Part shown: piece by piece, positions 1 through 9,801 of the stretch | Position numbering within the stretch: position 1 is the first letter of the stretch | Layout: each line of letters starts with the position of its first letter | NCBI GenBank assembly: GCA_963682175.1 | Contig: OY821777.1 | Location: 15,024,001 to 15,088,000 of the forward strand | Source: Triglochin maritima | Taxonomy: Eukaryota; Streptophyta; Magnoliopsida; Alismatales; Juncaginaceae | Length of the DNA stretch: 64,000 nucleotides | Direction of reading: 5' to 3' | Notes under the pieces: model-generated | What the model was told of the DNA's origin: nothing | Database searches by the model: none | What the model saw: the letters and a program-made list of their open reading frames with translations, nothing else | Translations under genes and position numbers: made by a program

Positions 1-1547
1 TTTCGGAGGCCACATCGCCAGACGCATCTGGGATGACGAGGATTGGAAGGTTTTGAAGTGCCATAATCGGAACAGAGCCTGTACGACATTGCAGGCATGG
101 CGTTCAGTGATGACTGATGATATGACGACGACCGTGGTTGACAGTGAATTGGGACACTTGCTGTACAACATGTTTTCCTGCATCGACATGCCGTTGATTT
201 CGGCTTTCGTGGAGCGGTGACAGCCTGACACCAACACTTTCCACTTTCCGTTCAGAGAGATTCGGGTCAGTGCGCAGGCGCCGACATCTTAACTGAAGTT
301 ATATGTATCTGAGTTGCTGGGTGTCAGCCTGGAGGGTCTTGGGCGGGATAGCTCATTTTGGAGTGACGGTGGTGTTAGTATCGATGTTGTGGACGAGTGT
401 TGCAGACGGGGGTGACCACCACGGACTGAGGATACGCAGATGACTGCTTACCTCTTCTTACTGCTAGGCTGCGTCTTGTTTGTCGACAAGAGCGGTTCCA
501 GAGTCAGACCACGCGACCAACTGGAGGCGAGGGACCCAGATACCATTGGTCAGTACTCGTGGCGGTCGACGACGTTGGCATATCTGTATCGCCAGCTGGG
601 TATATCGAGTCGTGCTGATTGTTTTGGGATTACTGGTTGTCTTACACTGCTGCAGACTTGGATCTATAAGTATTTTCTGCTTTCCGCCCACATCGGGAGC
701 GGAAGATTGTTGAGCGTGGTCATCCTCGTTCGCGTATGTGGGCTGTCCGGACTGAGGATAAGAGTGAGGGTCGACTTCTTTCTATTCGTAGACGGCTAGA
801 TCAGATGACTGCATCGCAGGTATATAATGTATATATCATTCACGTTTATTTAAATTTTAACTTTATTATTATTAACGTATAAACGTTTAGGTGGAGTGGT
901 TGTCGTATGGTCCCGAGCCTCTTGTAGTTTTGCCGAGGACTACATTTATGGGCGTTATTCGTTATAGGGATATCACAGAGCCTTATTTACCTGATCGCGT
1001 GTTACGTCAGCTAGGTTACGTTTAGGTGATCCCGGTTGACATCCCGACGCCCAAGCATGCAGTACGGTCTGCGACTGCGACGACATAAGACGTCAGGCAT
1101 AGCGTTTCGTTCGCGGAATCGGTTTGGAGGATATTTCCGAGAGTAGGACGACTACACCTGGACGATCTGAGTCGTAGTCGCGACCCCTCCACTTGTGCTG
1201 CAGATTATTTGCAGTGGTTCGGTATGTGCTCACATCCACTTATCGTACACGGTATCATTCCGAGACCGGAGAGACCACTGGATAGGACATGTGCCGATGC
1301 GGTTAGTTTATCTAATTTTATTTTTAATTGTAATGTATATTTTGTTATTATTGTTAATGTACGCTAATTTTTATTTTACATACAGTGGACCAGTAGGGCG
1401 ATACGGTGTACGCAGCTGTTCTTGTGACAGAGAGACAGGATGCCGACTGAGGATACGAGACTTGCATGTACAGATTGGGATCGCCTCATCGAGGATTGGA
1501 ATAGCCAGTTGGGCATTTCGGACCATGATTCAGATGCTGAGTTGTAG
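1..1547 (+). pseudogene. Plant mobile domain (MAIN-like) protein, C-terminal part, broken
   Basis: Frame 2 from base 2 reads a PMD sequence (FGGHIARRIWDDEDWK, LYNMFSCIDMPLISAFVER) that closely matches the minus-strand PMD gene at 46315-43798. PMD proteins of the MAIN/MAIL1 family act in gene silencing and genome stability, and PMD genes are also carried by plant transposons. The frame meets a TGA at 218-220, where the family normally has Trp. A deletion of about 57 bp relative to copy 2 follows near 265, with a TAA soon after. Introns are still visible: donor at 819, acceptor near 889, and a later intron ending near 1384. The copy therefore moved as DNA, not through processed RNA. The reading ends at TAG 1545-1547 after an acidic tail. 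The N-terminus is outside the window. Confidence 0.75.
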
Positions 1548-1849
1548 TTGACTTGCTTTTACTATCGTTTTGTTATATGTTGCACTGTTACTACATTTAT
1601 TGGTATTTGCTTATTCTTATTTGTGTACTCTTATTATTTATTTCTTACGAACATATCTTCTACGTATTTCTTTGACTATTGTATTTTTAAAATTTATTTG
1701 TCACGAAAATATCTTCAACTTATTTCTTTAGATATCAAATAATATTTAAATTTAAATTACGGTAAAAGAACAACACGATATAAGTACAAATACACGATAT
1801 ATTATACATTACAAAAACATTACAAATTACAATCAAAATGTACTACGTA

Positions 1850-2359
1850 ACCGATTACAAAAACCGACAACCACAACCTTTTCCTTTTGTATTCTTTCGC
1901 AGTACAATACTCGTATCACGAGAACTCATTTCACGTCTTCGATCACATCTCAGGTAACAATTCATCCGGTTATCTGTTTTTGGTTTGTATGATGACATAA
2001 CCAAAAAAAATTCGGCTCCTAATGCAACTTGTTTCGCCCATTTACAAGCTTCCTCGATTATTGTAAATATTTCTTTACTGTCAAAAAGCTCACTGTAATC
2101 TACTCCATCACCACCGAAATCTTGCAACGGAACCTGAAAAAATTGAATTTAACAGAAAATTAAAAAAAGTAAAAAAAACGAGCGTCTGGCTAAGCCGCCT
2201 CCACCTTGGTGGAGGCGTCTGTCTAACACGCCTCCACATAGGTGGAGGCGTGTTAGCCAGACGCCTTCACCTTAGTGGAGGCGGATTAGCCAGACGCCCG
2301 AGTCGGGGAAAAAATTCCGCCCATGTTACCTCGCCGGATTGAGGTGCTTCGCCAGACAT
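1850..2359 (-). pseudogene. FAR1/MULE-type transposase, N-terminal two exons
   Basis: The first exon is 2359-2330 (10 codons, ATG start) and ends at a GT donor. The second exon starts at 2133 after a TTTTCAG acceptor, in phase. It encodes a FAR1-like N-terminal zinc-finger region: VPLQDFGGDG, an E-rich helix, then YLRCDRRRE and a GCGCRFL end. In copy 3 the same GCxFLVK stretch continues into the MULE transposase domain at about 61885. Here it stops at TAA just past the deletion junction near 1850. The exon is a remnant and encodes no transposase core. Intron 1 (2134-2329) holds the GC-rich palindromes listed separately. Confidence 0.65.
2180..2302. repeat. GC-rich palindrome cluster (GGCGTCTGGC / GGAGGCG motifs)
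   Basis: Within very AT-rich DNA this 120-bp stretch repeats GCGTCTGGCTAA and CGCCTCCACC in both orientations. One stem is CGCCTCCACC-TT-GGTGGAGGCG. Another has 14-bp arms (TAACACGCCTCCAC / GTGGAGGCGTGTTA) around a 4-nt loop. It lies in the first intron of the transposase, just inside the element end. A similar cluster lies in the corresponding first intron at the other end of the element family (46138-46232). Confidence 0.75.
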
Positions 2360-2629
2360 TTTCGTGGTGTTGGTACTAGGAATGTGAGTAAAATTGAGTC
2401 AAACACCTTGTTTAAAGACACATGACGAAATGAGTATTAATTGATTTGTTAAGGGTAAAAATGTCATTTTTGGGGCGATATAAGTAGTTTTCCGACGACG
2501 AATAGTAACCCCCTTTAATTTTGTGAAGGGTGAAGTCGAAAGTTTTCACTTATTTTTGAATCCAAACATGTGATTGTGGGCGTACCACAGCCACAAAGGT
2601 TCCTGTGAAACAAAGGTACGAGTGCAACT

Positions 2630-3060
2630 CAGATAATTTGACTTGCATACCTACTATATCCGAATTCGAATACCATATTTAATTACCAAATTCGAATTCG
2701 AATCCGAATTCAGTAGAACTATCCGAATCCAAATCCGAAACTTCAAAATTTTCGAATACTAATTGGTTTTCGGATATTATCCGAAATTGAATAGATATAT
2801 ACATATTGTAATTAATTTTCGAATCAGAATTTTTGAATACTAAATTTTCGTATTAAAATTTTCGAATACTAATTTGTGTATTTGACCATATATTCGAATA
2901 ATTCGGATAATTCGAATTTTAAATAGCTTGTATCCGAATTCTAATTGGTAATTTTTTTTAAACCAAATTCGTATCCGAAATTAAATTGATAACATTGAAC
3001 CTACCAAATACCAACTAAATAGAAATTTTCGAATTGAAGACTCAGATAGATGGTAATCAT
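2630..3060. repeat. TTCGAAT/CCGAAT-rich low-complexity stretch
   Basis: The sequence repeats short TTCGAAT, CCGAAT and CCGAAA words in both orientations (for example CGAATTCGAATACC). It resembles the nucleotide-biased interior of plant hAT-type MITEs such as the one at 54733-55567. No clear terminal repeats or target duplication were found, so it is listed only as a repeat. The remaining DNA from 3060 to 3562 shows no gene. Confidence 0.45.
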
Positions 3061-3567
3061 TTGCATCACTAACCGAAAGTCATTCGTTTTTGTAACCAAA
3101 TAATATCCATTCCTCAGAATATCTGTCTGTTGTACTTCTTCTTTGAGTACATACATTTATTGTGATGCATTTCATTTACAGACATCTCTTTCCATTTGGC
3201 AGGGACTCAAGCATATATTTAGTTTGTATGTTTTAGATTAAAAGAAAATTCTATATTTAGATTTGTGAAGGGAATGGCGAAATTTTGTTTTTTATTAAGA
3301 ATATAGTGTGCAAATGGAATAGGTTTCGTATATGAATTTTGAAACACAAAATACGAGTAGGTTGCCTACAATCATAACAACTGCAAACATACACAATTAC
3401 GGATCTCATTTTCTGGAAACAAAAACCTTTAGAAAAGGAAATGCAGCACTACAAATAAATAGAAAATGAACGACACCATATCTCAAAGGTTACATAGCCA
3501 CAGAAAATGGATAACAGACAAGGTAGTAAGATTTACTTGTCCTGGCCCATTAAACAACATCGGTAAA

Positions 3568-4282
3568 TGTTACACCCTTGAGGCTGCTATGGCCTTGTGA
3601 TGCCAATGGTTCCCTGGGCTTAGCCAAAGGAGGTTGTTCAGGGGAATGCATTGGGTCACACGGGCCCGTGGACACAAGCAGGAGGCTTGGGAACAAACGG
3701 GCCAAGCAAGTGAGCTTGCTAGGATCCAGGCGGATCTTCTCTCGGATCAGGAACGTGCATCCAACAAACGAGCAGATAAGGAAAGCTACCTGGCTCGTTG
3801 GTGCAAAGAAGGCAACTATCTGAGGGGACGCGACAGATAAGGAAGGCTACCTGGCTCGTTGGGCCAAAGAAGGCAAGTATCTGAGGGGACGCGACACATA
3901 AGGAAAGTTTGCTAGTTCGTTGGTGCAAACAAGAAAACTTTCCTGCCTCTCCATGCGTATTTAGATCTGACTTGATGGAGGCATTGAAGTGGGCACTTGA
4001 ATGCCTCTTGGAGCAAATAGCTATAGGTTGAGACCTATATATAGGGGCGTTGAGTTGTGGAGTTGTCACAACCAACCCATCTGAGAGAATTGTACCTTTG
4101 TATGTTTGTAGAGAAATACAAAACGGGGATTGCTCCATTCTTGTGTGCGTTTGAGTGGGTACTGAGTTGGAGCTATCTGGCAAGGCTACTCTTAGGGTTT
4201 GTCCATAGCTAACGAGGGAGGTTTAGCTAGGAGCTGACCGAGGTTTTGAGCTAAGACATAAGCAAAAAGAAACCCCGTCACT
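3568..4282 (+). repeat. 5' LTR of the chromovirus
   Basis: It begins TGTTACACCC and ends GTCACT, and is 715 bp, equal in length to the 3' copy. It holds an internal direct repeat (GATAAGGAA..GCTACCTGGCTCGTTGG about three times around 3775-3925). A TATA box, TATATATA, lies at 4036-4043 and is the likely core promoter. Confidence 0.95.
4036..4043 (+). promoter_or_regulatory. LTR TATA box
   Basis: TATATATA stands in the 3' half of the LTR, about 245 bp before the LTR end. This is a usual position for the U3/R core promoter of plant retrotransposons. The 3' LTR keeps it at 9172-9179. Confidence 0.6.
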
Positions 4283-4285
4283 GCC

Positions 4286-4297
4286 TGGTATCAGAGC
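4286..4297 (+). other. Primer binding site (initiator tRNA-Met)
   Basis: TGGTATCAGAGC starts 3 nt after the LTR end. It matches the common plant LTR-retrotransposon primer site complementary to the 3' end of initiator tRNA-Met. Confidence 0.9.
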
Positions 4298-4299
4298 TG

Positions 4300-7200
4300 A
4301 TGGAAACGAGGACGGCGGAGCGTCTCGTTGCCCTTGAGGGCAAGGTCCGAGCATTGGAGGCGTCAAATCTCGAGCGTGACAACCGAATCGAAGCGTTGGA
4401 GGCAACCGTCCAGGAGCTCATCTCGAGGGCGACCACGGAGGACACCTGGGGCGAGGTCAAGGAGGAGATGTCTCTGAGGCTTGAGACGTTGGTAGATGAT
4501 ATGACACTTATCAAGCGTGCCTTGCGCGAGCATGGGGACGAGATTGGTGGGAAGCGACTAAAGGTTCCCGAGCCCAAAGCTTTCCATGGAGCCAGGAATG
4601 CTAAGGAGCTCGAGAACTTCCTTTGAGACTTGGAAGAATACTTCAAGGCGCTCTCCACAAAAGAGGTTGACAAGGTAACACTTGGGGCTATGTTTCTTGC
4701 AGGGGATGCTAAGTTGTGGTGGCGATCGAGGAGCGTCGACCCCGCCCAGCCAGCCATCTCCACATGGGGGGACATGACTAAGGAACTGCGTGCCCAGTTC
4801 TTGCCAACCAACACCGCCTGGATGGCTCGTGATGCGCTGAGGAGGCTCAAGCACACGAGCACGGTACGCGAGTACGTGAAGGATTTCTCATCCTTGTTGT
4901 TGGATATCAAATCCATGAGTGAAGAGGACAAGTTGTAAAACTTCATTGCTGGACTGCAAGGATGGGCCCAAAGCGAGCTTCGGAGACTTGGCGTCAAAGA
5001 TCTCCAAAGCGCCCTGATCGCCGCTGATGCCCTTGTGGACTATAAGACAACTGGGCAACAGGAGACGAAGGGCAAGGACAAGGGTAATGACAAGGGTAAG
5101 GGCAAGCCCAAGTCCGAGAAAAGTGAAGGGCCAAAGCTGGACAAGGGTAGGATCAAGAAGCCAGGGGGATGCTTCATATGCGACGGTCCTCACCGAGCTA
5201 AGGAAAGCCCAAAGAAGGAGAAACTGAACGTACTTGTGGCCAAGGAGCAAGAGGAGGTAAGGGTCAATCCACTGAAACTCTTGAATGCTATCAGGAGTTT
5301 TCGAGGAAAAAGGGGTTGCGACCTGCTTCACGTGGAGGCTACTATCAACGGCCACAAGGTACGAGTCATGGTGGACACTGGGGCAACGCATAACTTTGTC
5401 GCTGAGACAGAGGCAAGGGCGTTGGGGCTGGAGCTTGCCAAAGATGGAAGCCGCGTCAAGGCGGTTAACTCGGAGGCAAGGAAGATTGCTGGGGTGGCCC
5501 GTGCGCGCCTGGAGGTTGGCGACTGGAGCGGTACCAGCAACTTCATGTCCGTGCCCCTCGATGACTTCAAAGTCATTCTAGGTATGGAATTTTTGATGCA
5601 GGCACAGGTGGGCGTAATGCCCTATCTGGGAGGCATAATGGTCACTGGGGGTGGCACGCCTTGTTTCGTCAAGGGTGTGGACGAGGAAGGGGTCGTGAGG
5701 CTACTCTCAGCCTTGAAGCTCAAAGATGGCGTCCGAAAAGGAGAGGAGACCTTTCTAGCTGCTCTTGTGGAACCAGACGAGGGCCCTATGGAGGAGGTAC
5801 CTGCTGAGATCCAGCCGCTACTCAAACTCTACGGCGACATCATGCCCAACACCCTACCGAAGGAGCTACCACCAAAACGAGCTGTGGATCACAAGATAGA
5901 GCTTGTGCCCGGAGCTCGACCACCTGCCCAAGCCCCATACCGCATGGCTCTGATCCACCTGGAGGAACTCAAGAAGCAACTGAAGGAGTTGCTTGATGCT
6001 GGACTACTGCGACCCAGCAAAGCCCCATATGGAGCACCCGTCATCTTTCAGAAGAAGAAGGACGGAAGCTTGCGGTTGTGCATAGACTACCGCGCGCTGA
6101 ACAAGGTGACCATCAAGAACAAGTACCCGGTGCCACACGTGGAGGACTTGTTCGATAAACTTGAGCAAGCGCAGTATTTCTCAAAGATGGACTTGAGGAG
6201 CGGTTACTACCAGATCCGGATTGTAGAGGAGGACGTGCCCAACACTGCATGCGTCACTCGCTATGGGTCTTATGAGTTTTTAGTCATGCCATTTGGCTTG
6301 ACAAATGCACCAGCAACTTTTTGTAACTTAATGAATGATGTCTTTAGCGACTACATAAATGACTTTGTTATAGTATATTTGGACGACATTGTTGTTTATA
6401 GCAGGGACTTGGAGATGCATGAGCAACATCTCAGATTGGCGTTCGAAAAGTTGCGGCAACACAGGCTATTCCTGAAGTCTGAGAAGTGCGCCTTCGGTCA
6501 GAAGGAGATCTCTTTTTTGGGGCACATCATAGGAAGTGGCGAGGTGCGCATGGACCCAAAGAAGATCGAGGCCATCGAGCAATGGCCAGTACCGAAGAAG
6601 GTGCCAGAACTGAGGTCTTTCCTTGGTTTGACGAACTACTACCGCAAATTCGTCAAGAGCTACTCAAGGATTGCCGCACCACTCACTGACCTATTGAAGA
6701 AGGATCGGCAGTGGGCATGGGAGCTGCAATGCCATGAGGCATTTGATGAACTGAGGCGGGTGGTGACAACTACTCCTGTTCTCAAGTTGCCAGACTAGAA
6801 TTTGCCATTCGAAGTCTTCACCGACGCCTCAGACTTAGCAATCGGAGGGGTGCTTACCCAAAATGGGCACCCAATCGCTTACGAAAGTCGCAAGCTTAAT
6901 GCAACAGAGAGGCGCTACTCTGTGCATGAACGAGAGATGACAGCCGTTGTACACTGCCTACGCACTTGGCGGGTATACTTGCTCGGGACAAAGTTCGTAG
7001 TATGGACGGACAACGTTGCGACTAGCTGTTGGGAAACTATGAAGAAGCTAAGCCCGAAGCAAGCGAGGTGGCAGGACTACTTGGCTGAGTTCGACTACGA
7101 ACTCAAGTACAAGCCGGGGCGCGTCAACCAGGTAGCAGATGCCTTGAGCCGTATGGTCTGTGAGGAGACAGGTCGCATTTCTTCCATCACCAGCATAGAA

Positions 7201-8610
7201 GGCGACATGCTCACGAAGCTGAGGGGCCACACTGAGCAAAACTCTGAATGCATCAGAATCAAGAAGCAGATCGAGGATGGGATCACGAGACGCTACTGGT
7301 TTGAGGATGGGATCCTCTATGCAAAGGGCCGACGACCCTTCGTACCTAAGCTTGGCGGACTGAGGAGGGAGCTCATGAAGGAGACTCACGATTCGCGCTG
7401 GGCTGGGCACCCAGGGACGGAGCGGACCATGGCCTTGTTGAGTAGTAGCTATTACAGGCCAGGAATGGAGAAGGACGTGGAGCTATACGTCCAGACTTGT
7501 CTCATTTGCCAGCAAGACAAGCCGGAGAGAATGAAGCAAGGCGGGCTGCTACAACCACTCCCTATCCCAAAGCAACCTTGGCAAAGTTGTTCGATGGACT
7601 TTATCTCCGGGCTCCCACTCGTGGACGGGAAGGCAACAATAATGGTGGTTGTTGATCGATTCTCGAAGTATGCTATCTTCATAGCAGCACCGAAGGTATG
7701 TCCAGCTGAGGTAGCAGCGAACCTATTCATGAGGGACGTTGTGAAACACTGGGGCGTACCCAAGGACATTGTTAGCGACAGGGACCCAAGATTTACAGGG
7801 AAGTTTTGGAAGCGTCTGTTCGAGTTGTTGGGGACACAACTCGCCTTCTCCACTGCCAATCATCCCGAGACTGATGGACAGACCGAGAGGATCAATGGCA
7901 TCTTGGAGGAATACCTGATGCACTATGTTTTGGCCAACCAAAGCAACTGGGTGGATCTCTTGGACGTGACACAGTTTTGTTACAACTTGCACAAGACATC
8001 CACCACTGGACAGAGTCCATTCGAGGTGGCTACGGGCAGGCAACCGATGACGCCACACGATCTTGCGAAGCAAGACGAGGGCCACTGTCCAGCAGCATAT
8101 AGATTTGCCAAAGCAAGGTTCGATCGATCCGAGGAGGCGAGGGACCTGCTTGCCAAAGCTCAGGACAGGATGAAGCGAGCTGCTGATAAAGGGCGGAGAC
8201 ACCTCGAGTTTGAGAAAGGGGAGAAAGTTCTACTGAAGCTCACCCCACAGATCTGGAAGAAGATCTTAACCAAAGATGCCAACAAATCGGTCATTCAGAA
8301 GTATGACGGGTCATTTGTCATCTTGAAACGAGTAGGCAACGCCGCCTATCACATTGAACTCCCGGAGAGGTACAAGATACATCCCGTGTTCCATGTAAGC
8401 AACCTGAGGAGATATAGGGAAGACCAAGAGGACCCCTCAAGGTCAATCCCTACTCGGGCTCCACCTAGCGTGCGCACCACCTTCACCAAAGAGGCAGAGG
8501 CTATCTTGGATAGCAAGAAGAAGGGGGCAGTAGGAGGAATCGGAACATCTACTATCTCGTCAAATGGAAGGGGCTTCCAGCGACCGAGAATACTTGGGAA
8601 CGAGACATAA
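4300..8610 (+). pseudogene. gag-pol polyprotein of the chromovirus, interrupted
   Basis: One frame runs from ATG 4300 to 8610. It is broken by TGA at 4624, TAA at 4936 and TAG at 6796, with no frame change between them. Domains in order: Gag with an N-terminal coiled coil; a zinc knuckle at 5170-5208 (C-X2-C-X3-H-X4) whose last Cys is Ser; protease DTGATHNF at 5374; reverse transcriptase with YLDD at 6376-6387; RNase H with FTDAS just after the TAG; integrase with a HHCC finger (about 7385-7515) and a DDE core whose Glu lies in HPETDGQTE near 7867. The chromodomain (YYLVKWKGLP, TENTWE) lies in the next frame from about 8535 to past 8690, so a small indel near 8525 separates it. No autonomous function is expected. 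Confidence 0.93.
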
Positions 8611-8679
8611 CCCTCTGGCAGTACGAGGGCTTGGTTCAAGCATACTTGGAGGGACAAGCCACGTCTTCGTCGAGGACGA

Positions 8680-8703
8680 CGAAGGAAACGGGTGGGGGAG
8701 ACT
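8680..8703 (+). other. Polypurine tract
   Basis: A purine-rich run (GAAGGAAACGGGTGGGGGAG, then ACT) ends directly before the 3' LTR. It is the expected primer site for plus-strand DNA synthesis. Confidence 0.75.
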
Positions 8704-9418
8704 TGTTACACCCTTGAGGCTGCTATGGCCTTGTGATGCCAATGGTTCCCTGGGCTTAGCCAAAGGAGGTTGTTCAGGGGAATGCATTGGGTCACACGGG
8801 CCCGTGGACACAAGCAGGAGGCTTGGGAACAAACGGGCCAAGCAAGTGAGCTTGCTAGGATCCAGGTGGATCTTCTCTCGGATCAGGAACGTGTATCCAA
8901 CAGACGAGCAGATAAGGAAAGCTACCTGGCTCGTTGGTGCAAAGAAGGCAACTATCTGAGGGGACGCGACAGATAAGGAAGGTTACCTGGCTCGTTGGGC
9001 CAAAGAAGGCAAGTATCTGAGGGGACGCGACACATAAGGAAAGTTTGCTAGTTCGTTGGTGCAAACAAGGAAACTTTCCTGCCTCTCCATGCGTATTTAG
9101 ATCTGACTTGATGGAGGCATTGAAGTGGGCACTTGAATGCCTCTTGGAGCAAATAGCTATAGGTTGAGACCTATATATAGGGACGTTGAGTTGTGGAGTT
9201 GTCACAACCAACCCATCTGAGAGAATTGTACCTTTGTATGTTTGTAGAGAAATACAAAACGGGGATTGCTCCATTCTTGTGTGCGTTTGAGTGAGTACTG
9301 AGTTGGGACTATCTGGCAAGGCTACTCTTAAGGTTTGTCCATAGCTAACGAGGGAGGTTTAGCTAGGAGCTGACCGAGGTTTTGAGCTAAGACATAAGCA
9401 AAAATAAACCCCGTCACT
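8704..9418 (+). repeat. 3' LTR of the chromovirus
   Basis: It is 715 bp and differs from the 5' LTR at 11 positions. It is followed by GTAAA, the right copy of the target duplication. The insertion lies downstream of the ureG 3' end, so it does not interrupt that gene. Confidence 0.95.
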
Positions 9419-9801
9419 GTAAACATGTAAGATTTAATTGATGCACCAAATATCTTTACTCATACGGTCATACTTTTGTAGATATGTAGTATTAAGACAA
9501 CAAATTCCAGACATGTCCAGTTCTATACCAAATCTACCTTCCATTCCAACAAACAAACACACCCCATGCAAAACCAAGTTCCACTCTCACATGGCCTCAC
9601 TTCAACACCATGTCTGGTTGTCTACTTTTATTAGGAGAGAAATTTGAACTCAGAAGCTCAATAATACAGTTACAAAATCAAGATACAAGAAACTTGTACA
9701 AGATAAACCACGACCAAAGGCGAAAATAACAGTCGACTACCTCCAAATGCCTGCATCCTAACAAGAACTGTGATTCTAAAAGCGCGGACTGCTTTCAAGG
9801 T

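Larger units (their letters stand above)
1..2510. mobile_element. Composite PMD-MULE-OTU transposon, copy 1 (deletion derivative, cut by window edge)
   Basis: This element holds the C-terminal part of a plant mobile domain gene on the plus strand. It converges on the first two exons of a FAR1-like transposase on the minus strand. The segment 1745-1850 is the reverse complement of 43558-43650 in copy 2, which includes the last codons of the OTU domain there. Most of the transposase and the OTU domain have therefore been deleted, with the break near 1850. The outer end is placed near 2510 because 2485-2508 (TAAGTAGTTTTCCGACGACG) matches the outward-reading end of copy 2 at 46425-46450. The left end lies outside the window. 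Confidence 0.75.
3568..9418 (+). mobile_element. Ty3/gypsy chromovirus LTR retrotransposon, 5851 bp
   Basis: Two 715-bp LTRs flank one gag-pol region. The 5-bp sequence GTAAA lies on both sides (3563-3567 and 9419-9423), giving a clean target duplication. A tRNA-iMet-type primer site follows the 5' LTR, and a purine tract precedes the 3' LTR. The order Gag, protease, reverse transcriptase, RNase H, integrase, chromodomain identifies a chromovirus; the compact size suggests the Galadriel or Reina clade, which I cannot separate by eye. I count 11 differences between the LTRs (10 transitions), about 1.5 percent, so insertion is fairly recent. Three in-frame stops and a late frameshift make it non-autonomous. 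Confidence 0.95.

Noticed and set aside
2150..2310. A CRISPR-like repeat array was considered for the GC-rich repeats
   Set aside because: Repeats occur in both orientations, spacers are not unique or equal in length, and the setting is a plant transposon intron.
3578..3823. Frames inside the chromovirus LTRs (also 8564-8959)
   Set aside because: LTRs are regulatory. The part of 8564-8700 that is real is the frame-shifted chromodomain, described with gag-pol.
4278..4997. 239-codon minus-strand frame over gag
   Set aside because: It is antisense to the Gag coding frame, with no family resemblance.
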